In this document: in pieces, positions 1 to 7,406 of the stretch | Position numbering within the stretch: position 1 is the stretch's first letter | Layout of the letters: each line of letters starts with the position of its first letter | DNA from: JAKZSU01 sp047517485 | Lineage (GTDB): Bacteria > Pseudomonadota > Alphaproteobacteria > UBA7887 | Length of the DNA stretch: 17,975 nucleotides | Direction: 5' to 3' | Assembly: GCA_047517485.1 (NCBI GenBank) | Contig: JAKZSU010000029.1 | Coordinates: forward strand, 1-17,975 | Program-made: the position numbers and the translations under genes | The notes under the pieces: model-generated | Database searches by the model: none | What the model was told of the DNA's origin: nothing | The model's input: the letters and a program-made list of their open reading frames with translations, nothing else

Positions 1-20
1 CGAACCCTTGGAGCCAGCCG

Positions 21-1373
<1,353 letters not shown>

Positions 1374-1374
1374 C

Positions 1375-2590
1375 GTGGCGCTTGATCTGGTCAATCAGAC
1401 ACCGGAACTTACCGGCTTCGCCGAGGAGCAGCTCGTCTCGTTCCTGCAAAGTCTTGGAAGCCAATCCGCTCGGTTGGCAGGCGGTTCATTTTCACTTTTC
1501 CAAGCTGAGTCCCAGCCATCGGCGCGAAAGCACCGTGCGGATCGCGCTCGCTGGGCTTCAGGATCTGGTGCGCTCGCACGACGGCCGCACCTTCGTCTTG
1601 TTCAACTATGACATCGTCCTCCTGGTGAGGGGACCGTTGGTCACGGTGGTCAATGACGCCATCGACAGCACCCGGGCGCTGTTCCGCGACGACCCGTTGA
1701 GCAAGCGTCCCGAGGCGTTTTCGACTTGGTACGACTTGTCGATCGGCAACAACCGGTTGCAGACCGCGATCCGCAAACTGGTGGTCGAGAAAGCGCGTGC
1801 GCAGAACGCACAAACCACCAAGGGCGGAGATTTCGTCGAAATCGAGCCGCTCGACCCCGATCGCCTGTTTAAGCTGCAGCAGGCCCTTACGGGCATCGAT
1901 CTCAGCGCTTATGTGCGTCGTCAGCCGGTATGCGCCGTCCTTCATGACCGGCCGCCGCAACCGGTGTTCGACGAAATCTATGTCCATATCGCCGATCTCC
2001 AGAAGCCGCTCATGCCGAACGTTAATCTGGTCGGCAATCGCTGGCTTTTTCAACACCTGACGCAATCGCTGGACCTTCGGGTCCTGGCTTTGTTGACCCG
2101 CAATCCGGGAAAAATGATGCCCGGGCCGATCAGCCTCAACATGAATATCGACACCTTGTTGTCGCAGAGTTTCGTCAAGTTCGATAACGCGCTTCGCGAC
2201 GGCCAGCAGCGTCAGATCGTCATCGAAATCCAGCCCGTCGATGTGTTCGCCGACATCAAGGCGTTTCAATTCGGCCGCGATTTCTTGCGCAGCAAAGGCT
2301 ACCGCCTCTGTCTCGACGGCTTGCGGCCGGAGTCGCTGGTGCTGCTCGATCGGGAACTGCTCGGCGTCGATCTTATCAAGCTGTTTTGGGCGAATACCAT
2401 GCCCGCCGCCGCCAATGGCGGTGTCCGCGGCTTCACCGAGGCGGTGATGCAAGCGGGGCCGGAACGCCTGATCATCGCCCATTGCGACGACGCCAGCGCC
2501 ATCGACTTCGGCCGCACCCATGGGCTCAAACTGTTCCAGGGCCGCTACCTCGATCAGCTCCTCAATCCCGGCCTCGCCATCCGCAACTAA
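1375..2590 (+). CDS. Degenerate EAL-like protein with an apparent N-terminal frameshift
   Basis: The C-terminal half reads like an EAL (cyclic-di-GMP phosphodiesterase) fold: IVIEIQPVDVFADIKAFQF, FLRSKGYRLCLDGL, LGVDLIKLFW and a terminal GLKLFQGRYLD matching the QG-x-F/Y end of EAL domains. The catalytic signatures are missing: the EAL/ExLxR start is absent, DDFG is LDGL, and the AEGVE region is AHCDD. It is therefore probably a non-enzymatic, perhaps signalling or scaffold, protein. The N-terminus is broken in this sequence. A natural start (GTG 1375, reading ALDLVNQTPELTGFAEEQLVSFLQ) is in one frame, while the family-like continuation VLEANPLGWQAVHFHFSKL is in the next. Removing one A from the AAA at 1448-1450 joins them smoothly. 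The downstream frame has no convincing ATG near its start. This is either a sequencing error or a real lesion. Confidence 0.65.
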
Positions 2591-2605
2591 CCCCCGATCA
2601 ATCCT

Positions 2606-2975
2606 CCAGGCTGCACGGCACGTGCGGTCTGGCAAGCGCGACCGCGCGCCCGAGGTTATGCGAGGAAAGCCTGCGTGGCGCTTGAACGCGCTTTAAATCA
2701 ACCGGACTGCACACCGTGCAGGCCGGCAAGCGCGACCGCGCGCCCGAGCCAATGCGAGGCAGCCTGCGTGGCGCCTGAACGCCCTTTAAACAACCGGCCT
2801 GCACACCGTGCAGGCCGGCAAGCGCGACCGCGCGCCCGAGTTTATGCGAGGCAGCCTGCGTGGCGCCTGAACGCCCTTTAAACAACCGGCCTGCGCGCCG
2901 CGCGGGCCGGCAAGCGCGACCGCGCGCCCGAGCTTATGCGAGGCCAGCCCGCGTGGCGCTTGAACGCGCTTTAAA
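2606..2975 (+). repeat. Structured repeat array 1 (four tandem copies, period 92-94 nt)
   Basis: Four direct copies fill the 394-nt gap between two convergent genes. Cores start with GGCAAGCGCGACCGCGCGC at 2631, 2725, 2817 and 2909 and end around CTTTAAA (2697, 2791, 2883, 2975). Each core is preceded by a hairpin: 2606-2632, 2702-2726, 2794-2818 and 2886-2910. The third is a perfect 11-bp stem (arm CCGGCCTGCAC) with a 3-nt loop. The first pairs over 12 bp including G-T wobbles. The second has one A-C mismatch and the fourth one T-G wobble. Core nt 20-35 form a second hairpin, CCGAGC/GCGAGG, around a variable tetraloop. The array starts 15 nt after the EAL-like stop and ends 9 nt before the phaR stop. 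No protein-coding potential is credited here. A transcript-end or DNA-structure role is an inference. Confidence 0.9.
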
Positions 2976-2984
2976 TCAGCGCGG

Positions 2985-3614
2985 CTAATTTTTCTCCGCC
3001 AGGGCGTCGAGTTGTTTTTGCATGCGGTCGAGTTGCTCGTGCAGGTCGTGCATTTCCCGGCTGCTCTCCGAGTCCGCCTCCGCTTTCGGCTCGGCGCTTG
3101 CCGGGCTCGGCGGGCTCGGCGCTTCGGGAGGTTGGCCGTTGCCCTGACCGGCGGCGGTGGGCGTGAACATCGACAGCGCCTGTTCGAACATCGCCATGTT
3201 CTGCTTGCCGAGTTCCTGCATCTGATTGAACGGGAACAGGCCGCCGAAGGTCTCTTCGAGATTCTGCCGGATCTGTTCCTGGTTGTTGGAAAAATTTTCC
3301 ATCGCCACTTCGAGATAGGACGGCACCAGCGCTTTCAAATTGTCGTCGTAATAGCCGATGAGCTGGCGAAGAAAGCCGATCGGCAACAGATTTTCGCCCT
3401 TGGCTTCCTGTTCGAAAATAATCTGGGTCAGTACCGAGCGGGTGATGTCGTCGCCCGATTTCGCGTCATAGACGACGAAATCCACGTCCGCCTTGACCAT
3501 ATCGCAAAGATCGTCGAGCGTGACGTAGCTTGAGGTGTTGGTGTTGTAGAGCCGGCGGTTGGCGTATTTCTTGATCACGATCGGAGCGCCGTCTTGGGTT
3601 TTTTTCTTCGCCAT
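2985..3614 (-). CDS. phaR: PHA synthesis repressor / accumulation regulator PhaR
   Basis: The 209-residue protein starts MAKKKTQ and has the PhaR DNA-binding signature IKKYANRRLYNTNTSSYVTLDDLCDMVK (about 14-41). This is followed by the accumulation-regulator domain (VDFVVYDAKSGDDITRSVLTQIIFEQE, then FLRQLIGYYDDNLKALVPSYLEVAMENF). PhaR proteins bind both DNA and nascent PHA granules, repressing phasin and PHA genes until polymer is present. The C-terminus has a Pro/Ala/Glu-rich linker and a charged heptad-like helix (MHDLHEQLDRMQKQLDALAEKN). A longer start at 3656 exists, but the ATG at 3614 has GAGG 5' of it at good spacing and gives the usual N-terminus. It is divergent from the PhaC-like gene, so both probably share regulation from the region between them. 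Confidence 0.93.
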   Translation of the reverse strand: MAKKKTQDGAPIVIKKYANRRLYNTNTSSYVTLDDLCDMVKADVDFVVYDAKSGDDITRSVLTQIIFEQEAKGENLLPIGFLRQLIGYYDDNLKALVPSYLEVAMENFSNNQEQIRQNLEETFGGLFPFNQMQELGKQNMAMFEQALSMFTPTAAGQGNGQPPEAPSPPSPASAEPKAEADSESSREMHDLHEQLDRMQKQLDALAEKN

Positions 3615-3879
3615 CGCCGCCTCGTCGTCGGTTAATGAATGTGCCCGCCGGCCCAAGCGTGGATGCCAGCGCCGCCGGGTGTCGCGCCCGCCGACTATAT
3701 CCCATTCGTTGCGGTGCGAAAAGCCGCGGCGATTTCATGTTGCAGGGCAGCGCGGGTGGCGACGGGGCGACGCGAACCGTATAAGGTCGGGCCTTGGATA
3801 CGGCGTGTCGAGAAAACCGAGCAGAGCCCACCCGCCGCGAAAGGGTTCGATCATTGGCCATCCAGCCCCGAAGTAATCG
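3615..3879. promoter_or_regulatory. Divergent phaR / phaC-like intergenic region
   Basis: This 265-nt gap separates two divergent start codons, so it must hold at least the phaR promoter and probably the phaC-like one. No convincing small gene was seen. The only motif I can point to is the TGC-AGG-GCA dyad at 3741-3749. I could not identify clear -35/-10 pairs. Confidence 0.5.
3741..3749. promoter_or_regulatory. Candidate PhaR operator 1 (TGC-N3-GCA)
   Basis: TGCAGGGCA lies in the phaR upstream region, about 127 nt before the phaR start. PhaR proteins are known to favour TGC-rich dyads of the CTGC-N3/4-GCAG kind. One flank here (G after GCA) fits that form and the other does not. The assignment is by motif only. 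Confidence 0.3.
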
Positions 3880-5013
3880 ATGAGCGCGAGTATGTTGCAA
3901 TGCAACGTGAACGCGCCGCGTGTCGGTCCGCGACCGCTCGGTGTTCATCTCGGGCTCGCGAGCTCGATGTGGCTCGGCGGTCACGGTGGCGTGGCCATGG
4001 TGCGCGACCGCTTCGCTACACTCACTCGCGGCATCGAGGCCTATTGGGCCCATCCCTACCGCCGCGCCATACCCGAGCGCCCGGTCCTGTGGCAAGCCGG
4101 GACCACCCGTCTGCTCGACTTCGCTCCCGCCGGCGCGCCCCCAGCCGCACGCACCGCCCTCCTTGTCCCCTCGCTGGTCAACCGCGCCTACATTCTCGAT
4201 CTCGCGCCCGGCCGCAGCCTCACCGCGTATCTCGCGGCGCGCGGCATTCGCCCGCTGGTCGTCGACTGGGGCGCGCCCGGCGAGGAAGAGCGGGGCTTCG
4301 ATCTTACCGGCTATGTCACGCACCGGCTGATGCCGGCTTTCGACGCGGCGGCACGGCTCGCCGGGACTCGCCTCGATCTTATCGGCTACTGCATGGGCGG
4401 GCTGCTGGCGCTACCGGTGGCGCTGGCACGACGCGATCGCTGCACCAGTCTCACCATGCTCGCCACGCCATGGGATTTTCACGCCGAGGATCCCGGTTGG
4501 AGCCGGGTGCTGGCGGCGCTCGAGCCGGCCTTTGGCGACGTGGTCGAGCGCGAGGGCGTGCTGCCGGTCGATCTCTTGCAGGCCTGTTTCGCGGTCACTC
4601 AGCCGACCAGCGTCAGCGAAAAATATGCCGCGTTCGCGGCGCTCGATCCCGCCGGCGACGACGCCTTGGCGTTCGTCCAGGTCGAGGATTGGCTCAACGA
4701 CGGGGTTCCGCTCGCCGGTCCGGTGGCAATCGAATGCTTGTTCGGCTGGTACGGCGACAACACGCCGGCGCGCGGCACTTGGCGGATCGCCGGAGAAGGC
4801 GTCGATCCGGCCGCCGTGGCGCTACCGACACTGGCCTTTATCCCGTCGCGCGACAAGGTCGTGCCGCCAGGATCGGCGCGCGCTCTTGCCGAGGCAATTC
4901 CCGGTGCGCGCACCTTCAGCCCGCGCGCTGGACATGTTGGTATGGTCGCCGGACGCGACGGCGAACGACAGTGCTGGAAGCCGCTCGCGGACTGGTTGTT
5001 CGCAGTTGCATAA
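3880..5013 (+). CDS. PhaC-like alpha/beta hydrolase (PHA synthase superfamily)
   Basis: The 377-residue protein carries the PHA synthase lipase-like box GYCMG with a Cys nucleophile at 171, an Asp at 325 (PSRDKVVPP) and a His at 352 (AGHVGM), the Cys-Asp-His triad of PhaC. Other family marks are PSLVNRAYILDL (about 97-108), VVDWGAPG (127-134) and TPWDFHAEDPG (196-206). PhaC joins hydroxyacyl-CoA units into PHA. It is much shorter than class I PhaC (about 560-600 residues) and close to class III PhaC (about 355), but no PhaE partner is visible. It may therefore be an accessory synthase or a depolymerase-like relative rather than the main synthase. GAAG precedes the ATG at 3880; ATG 3892 is an alternative. 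The adjacent phaR and phaB-like genes support a PHA role. Confidence 0.8.
   Translation: MSASMLQCNVNAPRVGPRPLGVHLGLASSMWLGGHGGVAMVRDRFATLTRGIEAYWAHPYRRAIPERPVLWQAGTTRLLDFAPAGAPPAARTALLVPSLVNRAYILDLAPGRSLTAYLAARGIRPLVVDWGAPGEEERGFDLTGYVTHRLMPAFDAAARLAGTRLDLIGYCMGGLLALPVALARRDRCTSLTMLATPWDFHAEDPGWSRVLAALEPAFGDVVEREGVLPVDLLQACFAVTQPTSVSEKYAAFAALDPAGDDALAFVQVEDWLNDGVPLAGPVAIECLFGWYGDNTPARGTWRIAGEGVDPAAVALPTLAFIPSRDKVVPPGSARALAEAIPGARTFSPRAGHVGMVAGRDGERQCWKPLADWLFAVA
3894..3906. promoter_or_regulatory. Candidate PhaR operator 2, inverted repeat at the phaC-like start
   Basis: GTTGCA-A-TGCAAC is a perfect 6-bp inverted repeat around one base, and contains TGC-AAT-GCA. It falls just inside the first codons of the PhaC-like gene (or across the start, if ATG 3892 is used). 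Binding there could block initiation. It shares the TGC-N3-GCA pattern with the sites at 3741 and 5023. Confidence 0.4.
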
Positions 5014-5019
5014 TAATTA

Positions 5020-5034
5020 TTGTGCGATGCACAA
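5020..5034. promoter_or_regulatory. Candidate PhaR operator 3 ahead of phaB-like gene
   Basis: TTGTGCGATGCACAA is a perfect 6-bp inverted repeat around GAT, containing TGC-GAT-GCA. It lies in an AT-rich island (about 5009-5038) between the phaC-like stop and the phaB-like start, which is the most promoter-like stretch in this gap. It could alternatively be a small transcript hairpin. Confidence 0.4.
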
Positions 5035-5089
5035 AATAGACTTATGAGAGGCGCGACTCGACGTAACGCCAGCAAGGAGGAGCACGATC

Positions 5090-5814
5090 GTGACAGGACG
5101 GGTTGCCCTGGTCACCGGTGGCACCAGGGGCATCGGAGCCGCGATTTCAATCGCGCTCAAGGATGCCGGCTACAACGTTGCCGCGGGTTACGCCGGCAAT
5201 GACGAACGCGCCGCCAAGTTCAACGAGGAGACCGGAATACCGGTCTATAAGTGGGATGTGTCGGATTTCGCCGCGTGCCGCGCCGGGGTCGACCAGGTGA
5301 CCGCCGATTTGGGTCCGGTCGATGTGCTGGTGAACAACGCCGGGATCACCCGCGACGGCACTTTGCATCGGATGGATCACGACATGTGGCAGGCGGTGAT
5401 CGATACCAATCTCGGCTCGTGTTTCAACATGTCGCGCGCGGTGATCGAGGCGATGCGCCAGCGTGGCTTCGGGCGGATCGTCAATATCGGCTCGATCAAC
5501 GGCTAGGCCGGCCAGTATGGTCAAGTCAATTATGCCGCCGCGAAATCGGGTATTCACGGCTTTACCAAGGCGTTGGCCCAGGAAGGCGCCAGCAAAGGTG
5601 TCACCGTCAACGCCATCGCGCCGGGCTATATCGATACCGACATGGTGGCGGCGGTTCCCGAGGTCGTGCTCGAAAAATCGTCGCCGGGGTTCCGGTCGGC
5701 CGGCTCGGCAAGGCCTCCGAGATCGCCCGCGGCGTGGCTTTTCTCGTCGCCGACGATGCGGGCTTCATTACCGGCTCGACTTTGTCCATAAATGGCGGCC
5801 AACACATGTACTAA
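5090..5814 (+). pseudogene. phaB: phaB-like acetoacetyl-CoA reductase, disrupted by an amber codon and a frameshift
   Basis: This is a short-chain dehydrogenase of the PhaB type, which reduces acetoacetyl-CoA to (R)-3-hydroxybutyryl-CoA with NADPH for PHA synthesis. The GTG start has a strong AAGGAGG at 5074-5080. Visible are TGGTRGIG (9-16), NNAG (82-85) and NIGSING with catalytic Ser135. Codon 139 is TAG (5504-5506) where this family has Gln (CAG) in NGQAGQ. The catalytic Y148-x3-K152 (VNYAAAKSG) follows the stop, so the 138-residue product should be dead. A second lesion is at the A5 run 5673-5677, where one A is missing. Restoring it continues VLEKIVAGVPVGRLGKASEIARGV to STLSINGGQHMY. The repaired protein would be 241 residues, the normal PhaB length. 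Low divergence elsewhere suggests recent loss or sequence error. Confidence 0.85.
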
Positions 5815-5815
5815 C

Positions 5816-5888
5816 GGTCGCGCGATCGCGGCCCAATACCGAAGGTCGCGCTGTCGCGGCCCAATACAACGGTCGCGCGGTCGCGACC
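5816..5888 (+). repeat. Three tandem short hairpins (period 27-28 nt)
   Basis: Between the phaB-like gene and the next gene are three copies of GGTCGCG, a 4-nt loop, and CGCGGCC or CGCGACC: 5816-5833, 5844-5861 and 5871-5888. The first two are followed by CAATAC and the third by CAACGA. All three pair over 7 bp, the first two with a G-T wobble and the third perfectly. Loops differ (CGAT, CTGT, CGGT) while stems are kept. The arrangement could attenuate transcription from the pha genes into the following gene, or protect an mRNA end; this is inferred. Confidence 0.75.
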
Positions 5889-5910
5889 CAACGACAAAAC
5901 GGAGGAACAG

Positions 5911-6342
5911 ATGGCAACGGTCCGGATGGTTGAATACGACCAGGCAGATGCGACGGTGCGCGCGGTCTATGACGAGATCATGACCGTCCGGGGCATCGAT
6001 TTCGTCCCCAATGTCTGGAAGACCCTGGCCACCCATCCGCCGACCCTAGAGCGGATCTGGCGCGAAATGCAGGTGGTGATGGCGCCGGGCGCGCTCGACC
6101 TCTTGACCAAGGAGATGATCGCGGTCGCGGTCAGCGCCACCAACGGCTGCGAATATTGCGTATGGTCGCATACCGCGGCGGCGCGCAAACAAGGTCTGAC
6201 CGATGAAATGCTCGGCGAAATGATGGCCGTGGTCGGCATGTTCAACCAGACCAACCGGCTCGCCAACGGTTATCAAATCGAGGTCGACGAGGTCTATCGC
6301 CAAGCGGCGTTGGGCGCGCCGAAGGTGGCGGCCGAGGCGTGA
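5911..6342 (+). CDS. AhpD-like / carboxymuconolactone decarboxylase family protein
   Basis: The 143-residue protein is a single CMD/AhpD-fold domain with the redox motif CEYC-VWSH: Cys80, Cys83 and His87, the C-x2-C-x3-H core of AhpD-like alkylhydroperoxidases. The upstream ALDLLTKEMIAVAVSATNGC and downstream GLTDEMLGEMMAVVGMFNQTNRLAN segments are typical of the peroxidase-related subgroup. A thiol-based peroxide or disulfide role in the cytoplasm is likely; the substrate is unknown. GGAGGA at 5901-5906 gives a good ribosome site for ATG 5911. It follows the broken phaB-like gene in the same direction, separated by the tandem hairpins, so it may have its own promoter or depend on readthrough. 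Confidence 0.88.
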   Translation: MATVRMVEYDQADATVRAVYDEIMTVRGIDFVPNVWKTLATHPPTLERIWREMQVVMAPGALDLLTKEMIAVAVSATNGCEYCVWSHTAAARKQGLTDEMLGEMMAVVGMFNQTNRLANGYQIEVDEVYRQAALGAPKVAAEA

Positions 6343-6366
6343 CCCGGCCGTGATAGACTCTCGGCC

Positions 6367-7143
6367 ATGTGGCAGGACGTATCCTATCTGAGGCAGTTTT
6401 ATCGGTCGCCGCTCGGGCACGTCGCCCAACGCCTGGTGCGTGGGCGGATTCGCGACATGTGGCCGGTGGTCGACGGCCAGCGCCTGCTCGCGGTGGGCTA
6501 TGGCACGCCCTATCTCCGCCCCTTTATCGACAGCGCCGAGCGCGCCGTCGCGGTGATGCCCGACTTGCAGGGGGTGACGCGTTGGCCGGTCGGTGAGCCC
6601 GGCCTGGTCACCTTGAGCGAAGAGGATTCGCTGCCGTTTCCCGATAACGCGTTCGACCGCATTCTCCTGGTCCATGCCGTCGAATCGAGCGAGCGTCTGC
6701 GCCGCATGCTGCGCGAGATTTGGCGGGTGCTCGCCGGCGAGGGCCGGATCATCGTCGTTGCGCCCAATCGCCGCGGGGTTTGGGCGCGGCTCGAACGTAC
6801 CCCGTTCGGGCACGGCAATCCCTACAGCCAGCGTCAACTCGACCGCTTGTTGCGCGACAACCTGTTCGTGCCGGTGCGCTCGGATTTTGCGCTTTACGCC
6901 CCACCCAGCCGTCGCCGCTACATGCTGGCGCTGGCGCCGGCGCTCGAGCGTCTCGGCGCGCGCTGGGCGCTGCCGTTCGGCGGCGTAGTGCTGGCGGAAG
7001 CCGAGAAGCAGGTCTATTCCGGGGTCACCGTCGATGCCCGAAGGGTCGCCGCGCACCGCCGCGCGACCACGATCGGGACAATGTCCAACGGACTGTCCCG
7101 GGATGACGGCCACCTTGGCACTAAACTCACCCGCATTGAGTAA
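6367..7143 (+). CDS. Class I SAM-dependent methyltransferase (alphaproteobacterial, often gloB-linked)
   Basis: The 258-residue protein has a methyltransferase type 11 layout: LLAVGYGTPYL replaces the usual GxGxG motif I (about 40-50), LPFPDNAFDRILLVHAVE is motif II/IV (about 91-108), LREIWRVLAGEGRIIVVAPNRRGVWAR follows, and a late YSQRQLDRLL segment is present. In other alphaproteobacteria this family commonly sits beside gloB (hydroxyacylglutathione hydrolase), but no gloB is seen here. The target is unknown. The last residues (about 225-258, from AAHRRATT onward) are low in complexity. The final codons and the TAA stop lie in the head hairpin of repeat array 2. The ribosome site is weak; the start is chosen because the N-terminal LRQFYRSPLGHVAQRLV matches the family. 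Confidence 0.8.
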   Translation: MWQDVSYLRQFYRSPLGHVAQRLVRGRIRDMWPVVDGQRLLAVGYGTPYLRPFIDSAERAVAVMPDLQGVTRWPVGEPGLVTLSEEDSLPFPDNAFDRILLVHAVESSERLRRMLREIWRVLAGEGRIIVVAPNRRGVWARLERTPFGHGNPYSQRQLDRLLRDNLFVPVRSDFALYAPPSRRRYMLALAPALERLGARWALPFGGVVLAEAEKQVYSGVTVDARRVAAHRRATTIGTMSNGLSRDDGHLGTKLTRIE

Positions 7144-7404
7144 TATTCAATGCGGCAAGCGCGACCGCGCGCCCGAGCCTGTGCGAGGAAAGCCCGCGTG
7201 GCGCTTGAACGCCTTTTAGTCAACCGGACTGCGCGCTGCGCAGGCCGGCAAGCGCGACCGCGCGCCCGAGCTTATGCGAGGCCAGCCTGCGTGGCGCTTG
7301 AACGCGCTTTAGAAACCCGACCTGCATCTAGCAGGCCGGCAAGCGCGACCGCGCGCCCGAGCATATGCGAGGCCAGCCTGCGTGGCGCTTGAACGCGCTA
7401 TAAA
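7131..7404 (+). repeat. Structured repeat array 2 (three tandem copies, period 91-93 nt)
   Basis: Three more direct copies have cores starting GGCAAGCGCG at 7154, 7247 and 7338. Head hairpins are 7131-7155, 7224-7248 and 7317-7339. The first head is a perfect 9-bp stem with unrelated sequence (CCGCATTGA / TCAATGCGG), and its 7-nt loop contains the TAA stop of the methyltransferase gene. The second keeps the CCGG-CTGCGC type with one A-C mismatch, and the third is a shorter 9-position stem with a 5-nt loop and one A-C mismatch. The array overlaps the stop of the left gene and ends 2 nt before the stop of metW, so it occupies the whole convergent junction. The internal second hairpin is kept with tetraloops CTGT, TTAT and ATAT. 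Confidence 0.9.
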
Positions 7405-7406
7405 AC

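Noticed and set aside
1409..2635. Long minus-strand frame opposite the EAL-like gene
   Set aside because: High-GC antisense shadow with no recognisable domain. The same applies to 6046-7113 (-), 7743-9317 (+) and 14202-15314 (+).
2598..2885. Small proteins read from the repeat arrays (tails such as RGSLRGA), also at 7150-7392 and 17525-17851
   Set aside because: Frames differ between arrays, there are no ribosome sites, and variation follows hairpin pairing rather than codons.
2606..2975. CRISPR-like array (repeated cores with variable sequence between)
   Set aside because: The variable parts are hairpins, most of them alike in sequence, the repeat is too long (about 65 nt), and no cas genes are present.
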